Below are positions 22,735 to 34,819 of a stretch of DNA of 64,000 nucleotides, piece by piece; the stretch's first letter is position 1, and each line of letters begins with the position of its first letter. The DNA comes from Stomorhina lunata (Eukaryota; Arthropoda; Insecta; Diptera; Rhiniidae), in contig OW121741.1 in NCBI GenBank assembly GCA_933228675.1, positions 75,878,629-75,942,628 of the forward strand. Direction: 5' to 3'. Below the pieces are notes generated by a model, which ran no database searches, was not told where the DNA came from, and worked only from the letters and a program-made list of their open reading frames with translations. The position numbers and the translations under genes were made by a program.

Positions 22735-24850
22735 TTTGGTAATGTAGCGTCTGTTCATCATGTTAGTTGCACCTGCAAGCTGGCGTCTGTCTCGGATCGA
22801 GCGGTTCGCTATAAAAACGTGTCCCGTGTCTTTGGACTCATCACCTATAGACTTTGTACTTACTATATTTTAAGCATGTAAAGAAACAAAATTACAGAAT
22901 ATACTACTCCAAGGGATAACCACATGAAAATTCTCCCTGCGACGACAGCTGTCACAAGAATTTTGAAGATTCCTTATCTAAGCAAGAACATTCTGATAAA
23001 TGAAACCAATGCAATCCGAAGATATCGAACTATACTTGGTAAAGTTAGTTAGTTGCAGCTGCAACAGGGCATCTGTCTCGGATCGAGCGATTCGCTACAT
23101 AAACGTGTCTCGTGTCTTTGGACTCACCACCTATTGACTTATTACTTATTATATTTTAAGCATGTAAAGAAACAAAATTACAAAATATTCTACTCCAAGA
23201 AGTAATCACGCGAAAATGCTTCCTGCTACGGCAGCTGTCACAAGAATTTTGGAGATGCCTAATCTAAGCAAGAACATTCTTATGAATAAAACTAATTCTA
23301 TCCGAAGATGTCGAACTTTCCGAAAATAACAAAATATACTTGGTAACCTACAAAACTGTAGCGCCTGTTCATCATGTTAGTTGCAGCTGCAAGCGGGCGT
23401 CTATCTCGGATCGAGCGGTTCGGTATACAAATGTATCTCGTGTCTTTGGACTTATCACCTATTGAATTAGCACTTACTATATTTTAAGCACGGAAGGAAA
23501 CAACATTATAGAATATACTACTCCAAGGGGTAATCACGCGAAAAATCTCCCAGCTGCGACAGCTGGCACGAAGATATCGAACTATACTTGGTAAAGTACG
23601 AAACTGCAGCGTCTGTTCATCACGTGAGTTGCGGCTGCAAGCGGTCGTCTGTCTCGGATCGAGCGGTTCGCTATATAAACCTGCTTCAGAATTTGGACTC
23701 ATCACCTATCGACTTAGCCCTTACTATATTTAAGGCATGTAAAGAAACAACATTACAGAATATACTGCTCCAAGAAGTTATCACGCGAAAGATCCCCCTA
23801 CTACGACAGCTGGCACAAGGATTTTGAAAGTGCTTAATCTAGAACATTTTGATGAATGAAACCAATTCTATCCGAAGATATCGAACTATACTTAGTAAAG
23901 TACGAAACTACAGCGTCTATTCAATCTGTTAGTTGAGGCTGCAAGCGGACGTCTGTCTCGGATCGAGCGGTTCGCTATAAAAACGTGTCCCGTGTCTTTG
24001 GACTCATCACCTAGAGACTTTGTACTTACTATATTTTAAGCATGTAAAGAAAGAAAATTACAGAATATACTACTCCAAGGGGTAATCACATGAAAATTCT
24101 CCCTGCGACGACAGCTGTCACAAGGATTTTGAAGATGCCTTATCTAAGCAAGAACATTCTGATAAATGAAACCAATTATATCCGAATATATCGAACTATA
24201 CTTGGTAAAGTACGAAACTGTAACGTCTGTTCATCTTGTTAGCTGTAGCTGCAAGCGGGCATCTGTCTCGTATCGAGCGGTTCGCCATACAAATATTGTC
24301 TCGTGTCTTTGGACTCATCACCTATCGACTTAGCACTTACAATATTTTAAGCATGTAATGAAACAACATTACAGAATACACTACTCCAAGAAGTTATCAC
24401 GCGATAGATCCCCCTGCTACGACAGCTGTCACAAGGATTTTGGAAATGCCTAATCTAAGCAAGAACATTCTAATAAATGAAACCAATTATATCCGAAGAT
24501 ATCGAATTATACTTGGTAAAGTACGAAACTGTAGCGTCTGTTCATCTTGTTAGCTGTAGCTGCAAGCGGGCATCTGTCTCGTATCGAGCGGTTCGCCATA
24601 CAAACCTGTCTCGTGTCTTTGGACTCATCACCTATCGACTTAGCACTTACAATATTTTAAGCATGGAAAGAAACAACATTACAGAATATACTACTCCAAT
24701 AAGTAATCACGCGAAAGATCCCCCTGCTACGACAGCTGTCACAAGTATTTTGGAAATGCTTAATCTAAGCAAGAACATTGTGATGATTGAAACCAAGAGG
24801 CCATATGCTCCACTGGGAGTCAAGGATAACAGAATAAAAAGAATATGTTT
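22735..24850 (+). mobile_element. Seven tandem RTE 5' monomers joined to an RTE 3' tail
   Basis: The anchor CTCGGATCGAGCGGTTCG (or a one- or two-base variant) occurs near 22791, 23077, 23405, 23653, 23957, 24267 and 24578, giving spacings of 286, 328, 248, 304, 310 and 311 bp. Each monomer also carries TTTGGACTCATCACC, CTACTCCAAG and a CGACAGCTG block. The same blocks precede the RTE ORF at 18990-19810 on the other strand. The last monomer runs at about 24795 into TGCTCCACTGGGAGTCAAGG followed by TAA, the C-S-T-G-S-Q-G-stop end of the RTE ORF, with no body between. This looks like a deletion derivative that kept only the two ends. Confidence 0.75.
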
Positions 24851-25849
24851 TCTGGCAGGGGATCTAATTTTGAACTGTTACCAAATTTCAGTTATCATTT
24901 TATATTTACATAGGGTTTGCCTGTGGAATGTTTTAAATTTAATTTCACTTTAAAATACTAAAATCTCGGGTAGCGACAAAGCTTGGGTTGTAGGCCTGAT
25001 TGATGATCTTATTAATGATCGTTAAGAGTTATTTATCTGCAATAAAACCGATTTCACTTATTTTACTTTAGTAGCTTTTAATTGCTTATTCTTATAAGAA
25101 ATCTTATTAAAGTTTATATCAATACAACAAAAGAATTAAGTTCCTAACAAAACGGGATTTTAATTTTTAAAAGTTATTAAGCTTTTCATAAACCGACTTA
25201 GCGATGTACTTCGTAATAACATTGTAATACGGCATGTAAACATTTTTAACAAAAATTAATTTAAAAACTCTGAAAAAAGTTAAATAACTTTTGTAAAGTT
25301 AAACCGATAAGTCGTTTTTATTTATATAGAACTAGCTTTAAGACTGTATAAAAAAAATGGAACTGATTTTGAATTTTTAAAGATTTTGAAGAAATTTAAA
25401 AAAAACAAAACTTTTGATAAAAACTTAGCTAATTTCTTAAAAATCGCTTTGCAAATGTAAGAGTTGAAGGTATTAAAGTACTATAATCCTACCCGAAAAC
25501 AGTTTTTTGCGAAAATCTCGAAATTTTGCACGCGTTTCGAAAACTTTGAAAACGGTTTTTGTATGTCCTTATCTAGGCCTATAGCCTGTACTAGATCGTT
25601 TTCCATGTTTTTACAAAACTTGCTCATTTGTAACACCGTCTTATCTTTGGATTTATAACAGTTTTTGTTATTTGCTGGGTATTAAAAGGAGTTTTGAGAG
25701 TTTATCTTGTACGGTACTATAGTCATATATGGGACGATTCAATAAAAATTTGGTAAGCACATTTTGGCTACTATAACACTCTGATACAGTGAAAATGCAC
25801 TCGGAACGAAACCAAGCTCAGCCAGTAGAAATCGGTTAGAAGATCATTT
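24851..25849. other. Intergenic, nothing recognised
   Basis: AT-rich DNA with only short open frames and no recognisable domain or repeat. Confidence 0.4.
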
Positions 25850-26095
25850 TACCATTTTTAATATTTTCGATATACCCTAAAAATCGAAAGTTATCGATAA
25901 AAAACGATTTTTTTGGACTTAGCGGAGAAAAGAAGGCTTAACTGAGTCATTTTTACATCGATTTTAAATTTTAAAATGTGTTTCGACAGAAAAAAATAGG
26001 CTTTCACTGCGTAAAGACCTGTTTTTAACATGACAAATTTATCATAAAAATATTTTCCGCTGAAGTTTTTTTTCGTAAAATTTATCAAAAGACCT
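25850..26095. repeat. Left arm of a diverged inverted repeat (partner 27030-27265)
   Basis: The best-kept block, reading TCGATATACCC and then CGAAAGTTATCGATAAAAAA, occurs in reverse complement at about 27190-27250. The match fades inward. Possibly a foldback or long-TIR element about 1.4 kb across. Confidence 0.6.
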
Positions 26096-27029
26096 AATAT
26101 ATTTTGACTTAAAAAAGAATCATGGTTACCATTTTGTAAAACAAGAGTACTTTAATTAAAATCGGAAACATATTAACAGAGATATAACAATTTTAGTAAA
26201 AAAGGTGAATTCAGTATTATTTGTATATTAGAAAATTTTCTATACAATACTACGTTAGAGTGTTTTTTCAACTTTTTTCGAAAGTAGAGAAATGGCGGTC
26301 GGATTATTATTCTTATTATTATTATTATTCGGTGAGAAACTTCAAATAAAAAAATTCAAGCCAAATCGGACTACGTTATCACGTGGCGCCCAGGCCATGA
26401 AGTTGAAAATTGCGTTTATAAGAAAAAATATGGCCAATTTTTTAGTTCTTGCAAAATTTAACTTTTTTAGTAAACATTTTAACAAAGTGTAAATATTAAT
26501 TCATAATGTAGACTCAATTAGCTTTCTATCTACGTAAGTAGCGTATAAATCGGCTAAGGATTTTTTGAGTTATCGGAAATTTTCATAGAAATTTTGGATC
26601 CTTGAAGACATCTATTCGATTTTATGATATTTGTTGATGGAAAGCAAATTGGGTCTAAATTACAAATTAACATTCAGATTTTGTCAAAAAGCGAAAAATT
26701 GCACATTTTTCTGGCCGGCACTCCTTGAAATTCGAGAAAAGTGACTTAATAATAGAGCTTGGACATTATGTCGTACTTCTTTGTTTCTATCCTTTTTTAA
26801 CTTCATTCATAAGTGCGTATAAATATAAGTACTTATACGTATATAGTACGTTAATTAAACTGGCCCTTTTACAAAAAAAAACTTATATTTTTTTTAATTC
26901 GCTGTTAATTTAAATTTAAATAATCTAGGTTCACAAAATATTTAATGCACTTTTCAGGTAAATATAAAAAAGTTTGGCATTCCTAACAAAATACTGCGAA
27001 AACGGCGTCCCAATGTGAAAAAATCGAAA

Positions 27030-27265
27030 AAAAAAAAAATTAAAATTAAAATTTGTTTGAAAATATTTTTGTGATAATTTGATGAAATAAAAAATCTTTT
27101 TAACAAGAAGATAGCCTGATGTCTTGTCTGTCTCAAACCGTGTTAAAATTTCAAATCGATAAACAAATGACTTAGCTAGGCCTATTTGTTTGAGAAGACC
27201 AAAAAAATCGTTTTTTATCGATAACTTTCGATTTTGAGGGTATATCGAAATTTCTAAAAATGACA
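27030..27265. repeat. Right arm of the diverged inverted repeat
   Basis: Inverted partner of 25850-26095. The 930 bp between the arms is AT-rich and shows no transposase. Open frames here such as 26931-27266 are low-complexity Phe/Lys-rich readings. Confidence 0.6.
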
Positions 27266-27299
27266 AACTGATACACTCAATAAGGCCTATCGTTTGATA

Positions 27300-28560
27300 T
27301 AGGTTTCCTTAAAAGTGTATTTCTTTTTCCTCAAAATGTATCAGTGTGTAATTAATATTTATGTAAACAGACATCGTTTAATCGCCTCAGGTTTTGATTT
27401 TGAGGCGATCGGTGTACTAAAAAGTATTAATGAAATATCTTTAAGATCTATTCTTCTTGATCAAGTAAAGTCATATTGTCAATCAAATTTTCCAACTCAT
27501 GGCAACCCTATTTTCTCATAGTATTGTTCACTATTTGTCCATTATCTGTTAAAAACAAGTAAATATACATATATTCCCAAGCAAACCTACAGCAAAATAC
27601 TTTAAGTGCTTCCCAAATATTCAATACATTAAACTTTAAAGTTAAGTTAATTTACTAACTTATGAATTTAAACAAACATACAAGAAAAATTGTATCTCAC
27701 TTTTGTATTTTGTAAAACTAATGACATACCTGAGATTCCATTATGGCTCAATTGTCGAGACACACTTGCTCAGACAAAAAGTCACACACACACACAAACA
27801 CATACAAACGCACACTTTGGTAGTAGATCCACAATCATTTAAGTCGAGCTTAATAAGATCATGCAAAGTTAATGCAGACATTTCGACCATATCTGATGGG
27901 AAATCAGTAGTAAGTAACATTTTTTACTGCTGCTATTGCTACTGCTGCATTGTAACGATAGTTTTCTGAGGAAAATTAAATAAAAACTTTAGGAATATAA
28001 AGGATTAATTTGTTTAAAAAAATATTTCAAAATCAAGACTTTAAAATCACAGTTTTATCAGATGAAGAACACAAAATTGAAAATTTAACTTAAATAAATG
28101 TAAAATGCCTACAAAAAGGTTAAACAAAAATTTTTGTGTGGTGCGTGACAGTTTGAAAATTAACTGATTAACTGATCATGTTAAATGGGAATTATTGTAA
28201 TTGGACAAGTCGTTTTTCGTTCTTAAGGCACTAAGTTTAAACAAATAGTACATCACCCAATAATAAATATAGGTGTAGATTGATCAACAATTATCACATT
28301 CAATAGGAATTATTGTTATAAGACAATTAAAGGAAGTCAATAGAAAGAGTCCTAATATTTTACTATCTTAAATGGCCTATAGTTACAACATGTTTAGGTC
28401 AAAGGCCGAACATATTTTAGAGTTCCATGTGCCTCTCCAAATTCTCCAAATTCGTAGGCCGTTTTAAAAGATTTTCTTCTATTTGGTCTTTCTATCGAAG
28501 TTTTAGAAGAGTGAAGTTGCGCTATCTGTTGTTAGGTAGAGGTATTACACACTACGACAA
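27300..28560. other. Intergenic, nothing recognised
   Basis: Contains a short CA/CACA tract near 27783-27815. A block at about 28430-28500 is a diverged relative of 53445-53510. No gene is supported. Confidence 0.4.
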
Positions 28561-28644
28561 AAAAAAAACAAGTAAGAGTGGTATATTCGGCTTTGCCGAA
28601 TCTTGGATAGCCTTCACCAATGGTGTTCCAAAAGTAAAGTACAA

Positions 28645-28684
28645 AATCAGAAACTATATATTGATAATTATATAGTTTCTGATT
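28645..28684. repeat. Perfect 16-bp hairpin with 8-nt loop
   Basis: The arms 28645-28660 and 28669-28684 (AATCAGAAACTATATA and its complement) are perfectly inverted around TTGATAAT. Confidence 0.9.
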
Positions 28685-29626
28685 ACTGACTAAGTTGAGC
28701 CCCACACAAATGCTTCATATGTATATTAATTTTCTTTTGTTCATACTAAATGTAATACTTAGCAATATTTGGTTATACTAGTATTATATTCAAAGAATCT
28801 TTAAAATTAAGAGTCTGAAAACGAAAAGCTTTTCGGTGGCGTCATCATCTAGAATAGTTTTGGACCCAAAGGTTAGGTTGGGCAGGTGGCTGATGTCTAA
28901 GACAGCGTCACTTGGAGTCTAAAGTGATATGTGTCTATTTTACGAACATTTAATAAAGTTCGATAGACCAGATAAACCATGCAAAAAAGATGCTTCAAAA
29001 TGTAGATGCCCTTAGATTTGCATGAGCACATCGATTTGATGAAGATTAAGTATTCTGGCATGCAACCCAAAAACACAGTGCCCAGTGAGGGTTGTGTACT
29101 TTAATTAATACGAATTATCCAACTATTAAAAGTTCATGATTAGTTATGTAAAACTCTGAAGTTAGCGGACTGATTTAGGTCAAAGCTTTAACAATGATTG
29201 TCAATGTATACAAGCCTTAGAATTATAAGGTATACACTCTTAGTTTTAGATACATACGAGTACGTTAAATATATAGCTTTTAAATGAATGGATATCAGCT
29301 TTGGCGGAAAATTTATTGAAGATTTACTTATTAATCTTAAATTAGTTAACTAATTAATATTTGGGACGTATTTTTCTTTCGATCTGTCCGATGGATGTGT
29401 GGAAAGTTTTGCTCTAGTTCTTTGTGCAATTATAATGTGATTTAATTTATCAGCATTAAAGTGATTCCCGGTCGGGGTTATATGGGAGATAACAGTAAAT
29501 GTGAACCGAGCTCGCCCATTTTCAATACCGAACTTTTTAAGAGATCAGAAATACTTTTGTAAAATGTTGTCTCTCTAGAAAGTTTCTTTTAGGCGCTATC
29601 GCCCTGAATAATGATATTGTACAACG

Positions 29627-29684
29627 TCTTTATACTAAATCATCGCATCTATTATAATAGATATGATGACATTTAGTATAAAGA
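29627..29684. repeat. 58-bp palindrome without loop
   Basis: The arms 29627-29654 and 29655-29684 match in inverse orientation except for a 2-nt bulge and one mismatch (TCTTTATACTAAAT outside, ATCTATTA at the centre). Confidence 0.9.
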
Positions 29685-29949
29685 TAATTATAATATGTCA
29701 TTTATTAGCTACTAAGAGATTGTCTTAGACGAAGTTATACGGGAGCAATTGTCAAACGTGAACGGATTCCTCCCAATTGCAATTAAAAAATTTAAATTTT
29801 CGTTGATATGTGAGATACATACATACATATGTAGGTTTTGAACGGATATCATGTACTTAGCTTCATTTTTGTACTTCCTAGGAAGATGACCTATAATTTG
29901 ATTTATAATACATACTCAAATGTTATCATAATGTTCAAAAGTCAGACAC

Positions 29950-31090
29950 AAAATTAAGATAAATGCAGTGTGTCTGTCTGCTAAATCAGATTTGTGGAGC
30001 TTCTGGAAGGTATACTCATATGCATTTTACACAAAATTTTAGAATATCGTCCCACCCTGAATTTCATCGTTGTCGATCAAAACACCTGAAATATCGCTTA
30101 AACACTAAATTATATCTACCACAAATTACCGAGTGCATCAGAATTTAGGTAATTCGCTGGGAAGAACGCTATTAAATTTGATCAAAATAAACATTTAAAA
30201 TATCAACAAAACAGGAGCTCCAAAAACTTGACTCCAACAGAAAAAAGGACAGACAGTTAGACAGACGGACGGACGGACAGGTAGACAGACGGACGGACAG
30301 ACAGGTAGACAGACGGACGGACAGACAGGTAGACGGACGGACTTACAAGTAGACGGACGGACGGACGTCGTGAAATCGATTCTCCTGCCGATTCTGAATC
30401 GATCGGTACAATTTGAATGGTATTCATAATCAGATTTGTGGAGTTTATATATCAGATTTTAGGAAATCGTCCCACAAAGAACGCTCAGTTGTTTATGGAC
30501 CGCTTTTGATAAAATTTAATAATGTGCTTGGCAGGGGAATTTCCTAAAATCTGATATAAAATTTATGTATGTCCGTGCTCCAGGAGGACGGTTTTTCGTA
30601 TTTCTGCATTTCATTTTTTCAACAAACATTCTCTAATGCGTACTTTGGGCAATTTGCGATACATCAAATTTAGTGTTTTGGCGGTATCTCAGTTGTTTAT
30701 GATGATAAAATTTTACAGAGTGCTTTGGGAAACTAGTTCCTACAATCTGATAAAAAACATATTATCACATGTACACCAGGAGTATCTTTTTTCTCTTGTT
30801 ATTTAAAAGTGTGTTTCAATCAAAAATTTTAAAATTTTTAAGTTTTTGGTATTTTTTCGATATTTTCGGTGTTTATAAACCGATTTTTTAATGTTCATTG
30901 CGGGAGAATTTCCTAAAATCTGGTATATAATTTATGTAAGTCCATCCTCCAGGGGCTTCAGAAACTTGATTTCAAGAGACAGACAGACAGACAGATGGAC
31001 ATCGCTTAATCGATTCTCCTCCCGATTCAGAGTCGATCGGTATAATTTTTATGGGGTCTACGATCCCATGTTATACCATTTTTCTGGTAG
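29950..31090 (-). mobile_element. (GTCY)n-containing dispersed repeats, type 3, two partial copies
   Basis: At 30250-30365 the plus strand carries GACGGACGGACA-type tracts, the complement of (GTCY)n, followed by ATCGATTCTCCTGCCGATTC. The same order recurs at 30980-31045 with a shorter tract. Flanking sentences such as TTTCCTAAAATCTGATATA repeat three times. The outer ends are not defined. Confidence 0.55.
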
Positions 31091-31689
31091 GTACTGTCGA
31101 GTAGAACAACACTCTGTTTTCAAAACACCCCCAAAATCTGGAGTTACAGATAAGAAACCGGTTTTTCATACTAGTTTGCACTTATCATCCCGTAACTTAA
31201 ACAAATGCCAACCGATTTTAACTTTTCAACGGTATATATTTTCTTAAAATATATTTAAAATACATATGTGTTTTTTAACACCATATATATTTTTACGTTT
31301 CTTTACACATTATTCTATATTCCCATACAACATTTTTGTATGGGAAGTGTACAATTTACGTTCAAAAATATATAAGATTACCAATAAAATGAGCCTTCAC
31401 ATTTAAAAATCCGTTAAAAAATGACTGATTTATTCAGCTTAAGAGAAAATAATTTAATATACATAAGTATATAGTTAGGAGATATCTGGAAATCAAAAAA
31501 GCTCTACCAAATTCAGTGTTTTCTTTGGACGAAAGTAAAAGGCGAATGTCTCTTCTTAAGACTGAGCGAAAAAAATTCACCAAAATTTACTGATCGTAGA
31601 ACAAAGTTCAAAATTTTCTGAAAAAGTCAAGTAAATTGTTACGCTTAATTTATGCAAAAAGTGTTGCAGTCCTTTAGGCGTAACTTTTT

Positions 31690-32760
31690 AACTAAATTGC
31701 ATTTATATGTAAGTCGACGGATTTTAACTAAAATTAGCTCTTCTTTGGGTCAACTAATAGACGTGTGTCGAATTTAATCAAATTCTACTGAGAATTGCGA
31801 CTTATAAATTTAGAAGAAAAATAAGTAAAAAATGGGAGTTCAAAGCGGGTACCCCAAGGAGTGGACGGACTTTAAGCAAAATTAGTATAGCTCTTTGTTA
31901 GATAAACTAATAGACGTTCGCCGAATTCCATCAGATTTTGTTGAGAATTCCTACTTATACGTTGAGAACAAAAATAAGTGAAACAAGTAAGAAAGTGCTA
32001 TAGACGGTCAAGCTTGACCACGCGATATCCTTCACAACTAAGGTCAAAGGTGTTCTTTTTCTTCTTTTGACGAATTTCAATAACCATGGTCCCACTATCA
32101 AAAAAAATATTTTTGCCAAAATGCATTAAATTATCTTTAAAATTGCGATCTGTACTTTGATTACATGGTTTACATGGGGGTTCAGCCAGCCGTCCAGCCA
32201 GACGGACGGACGTACTGACATCACTAAATCGACTTAGAAAGTGATTCTAAGCCTATTGGTATACTAAAAGGGGGGTCTAATATTTCTATACGTTACATAC
32301 ATCAGCACAAACTGATGTATGAGGTGGCGAGTCCAAGTCAGTTATCTTAAAGAGTCAAGGAATCTCAACCAAAATTAGTATCACACTTTCTTAAATTAAT
32401 TAATAGACGTGTTCCAAATGTTTTCAAATTCTGTTGAGAATGGCTGCTTGTACATGAAAAAATGTGGAAAAAGGTAGAAGGTAGGTAACCAAGAAGTCAA
32501 CCAAAATTAGTAGACCCCTTTTTTAGATCAAGTTATGTGAGGAATTCATCAAATCCTGTTTGGAATTGCAGATTGTACATAGGGAAAAATGGGGATTCAA
32601 GACAGGTACTCCAAGGAGTCGACTAATTTCAACCAAAATTTGTAGAGCCTTTTCTTGAATTAATTAATAGAGAATTGTAACTTGTACATTAAAAAGAAAA
32701 ATAGGTAAAAAATGAGAGTACAAGATAGTACGCCAAGGTACCCCAAGGAGTCGACAGATA
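31690..32760. repeat. Degenerate tandem repeat of about 150 bp, interrupted
   Basis: Blocks containing ACCAAAATTAGTA, TAATAGACGTGT, GTTGAGAATTG and GTACCCCAAGGAGTCGAC recur five or so times in the same order. A type 2 element fragment at about 31982-32335 splits the array. Confidence 0.65.
31982..32335 (-). mobile_element. Partial (GTCY)n-family element, type 2, inside the 150-bp array
   Basis: It begins with ACAAGTAAGAAAGTGCTATA and a GGTCAAGCTTGACC hairpin, the 3' end of type 2 read backwards. It continues to the GACGGACGGACG tract and the AGTGATTCTAAGCC block, matching 58060-58110 in reverse. The body is internally deleted. Confidence 0.65.
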
Positions 32761-34335
32761 TTGAACATATTCATACCCACCATCAAAAAGAATGGGGGTA
32801 TTTTGCGATTCCGTTTATAATTTCTTTAATATTAACTCAAAAAGCAAAATTGTAGTAAATTCTGAATCCTTATGAAATTCTAAGATGATTGAGCGATGTC
32901 TGTCTGTCTGTCTTTCCGTATGTCCTTAAATTTTGCATAAATATTCTTTATTTCTAAGAAAATTTTGGTATAGAAATTGGACATCGGTTCGCAGGGGACC
33001 ATAACACCCTCGGTTCACAGGTGACCATAACGCCTAGACTAATCGCTTATTTGACAAATGATAAAAATGAAATCGGTTCACATTTAACCGTAGCTGCCAT
33101 ACAAAAAACTTACGGAAACAGTTTTAATTTCAGACAAGATACACTTTAATGCCAACAAATGATAAACCGTAATAGTTTTGGCCTGGTGCTAGCCAGTGTG
33201 CAAAATTTTGTCACAATCGGTCACCATTGGACCATAGCTCCTATATAAAAAACTTATGGAAACACAAAAATACAAAAAGAAAAGGGGGTTATGTCCGTTT
33301 GTCCGTCACATAAAAGTGCAATAGCGCCTTAACGAAAAGAGCTACAGCTGTGTACTGAAAATGGGTTCATATTTAGTTAGAGTTGGTTCACATGTAGTTA
33401 GAGCTCCCATATAACCTTGTCCCAGGAATCACATTTACGCTGATAAATAGAATACTATTGTAATATCTATGACAACTAAATTTAGAATAGAGAAGTTTTA
33501 TGTAGCTTTTGGTCAGTATGTCAAATTTTATAGGAATCGGTCCATATTTGACAATAGCGTTCATATAAAAACCGCCAATGGAAACCACTAAAATGCCACA
33601 AATGTCAGTTAAAAGCTATTAAATTATAAACTATAACAGCTATGACCACTTAGTTTTGCACAAATAAACTCTATATAAATACCAGCCAGTAAATACATTT
33701 TAGTGACAATCGGTCAACATTTGGCTATAGTTCATATATATATATAACATCCCCTTTTCATATCTACAACCAAAAAGACTTGGAGGTACATTCAGTATAT
33801 TAAGATTGCACCTACGAAATTAGATAGCTATCAATCAATGTTAGGTCCAGGCTTTATATACGGTACTCCTATATATACGGAACTCCTAACTACATACTAA
33901 GCACAACATACAGCTTATTAATATTAAACTATACACGGTTATGAGACAAAATTTTGTGCAAAGTAAATAAATACTAGGGAAACCACTTAAGATCAGAGTG
34001 TGCAAACAAACGAAACCAAACATTTGAATGTGTTTTGATTCTGTCTTTGCCGTGTGCAATACAGAAACAAAACACAAATAAAGATAATATAGTTGAGAAA
34101 ATGATTTGTTTTTTTATTTGTATACGAACGAAACACGAACATTATTTAAACTTACTCTGCTAAATAGAAAGTCAAAGGGAGCAAAATCGAAAAACTCAGA
34201 ACAAAACCGTTTCGCAAACATTTGCTGAGTGATTTGATCTTTTTTTATTTAATAGTGTATAGCAGTAGAAATCAGAAAAAGAAACAAATTTTTTTTTTTA
34301 GAAAAATTTACATATTGAAATGAGATACACACTTT

Positions 34336-34617
34336 TGGTTCAGTTTGTCATTTTACTTGTAAAATTACATGTCATTTTGCATGAATTTTACATGTCACTT
34401 TACATGTCATTTAAAAGTCATTTTATATGTAATTATACATTTAATTTTACATGTCATTTAAAATGTTATTTTACATGTGCATGGAATTTTACATATAATT
34501 TTATATGAATTTTACATTACATTTGACATGAACATTTACTTACATTACATATGACACTATATTTTACATGTCTTTTAAAATGTGATTTTAGATGTAATTT
34601 TACATGTAATTTTTTTA
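34336..34617. repeat. Degenerate TTTTACATGTMAT tandem region inside the hAT element
   Basis: About 18 imperfect repeats of TTTTACATGTCAT / TTTTACATGTAAT, each holding the palindrome ACATGT. It lies 340 bp inside the left TIR and downstream of the transposase. The open frame on the plus strand here is only the repeat. Confidence 0.7.
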
Positions 34618-34819
34618 ACAAAACACTTTATTATTCCCAATTCCTAAGTAAGTTATTCTCAATTTAAAAGTAAAAGGCAGTTTATAGAGTTTTCATTTTT
34701 TAATGTTAAAAAATTTATACAATAATGACAACAAAATAAAAGGCAATTCACTAAATTAGAAAGTAAAATTCATATACATATTTATATTGTTTTTAACACA
34801 AAAAAAAAATATTTGAAAA

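Larger units (their letters stand above)
28563..29780 (-). mobile_element. Degenerate (GTCY)n-family element, type 1
   Basis: It starts on the plus strand with ACAAGTAAGAGTGGTATATT and the hairpin ATTCGGCTTTGCCGAAT, which is the 3' end of type 1 read backwards. Type 1 body blocks return at 29455-29610 and 29700-29770 (for example TTATACGGGAGC). The middle is too diverged to align by eye. Confidence 0.45.

Noticed and set aside
26931..27266. 111-codon minus-strand frame rich in Phe and Lys
   Set aside because: It is composed of poly-A/T and AT-rich inverted-repeat sequence with no domain or codon pattern of a real gene.
29950..31090. GACG/GACA tracts as an independent microsatellite
   Set aside because: They occupy the same relative position as the GTCY tract in the dispersed elements, so they are part of those elements rather than free microsatellites.
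34320..34508. 62-codon plus-strand frame
   Set aside because: It is the TTTTACATGTCAT tandem region read as protein, inside the hAT element.
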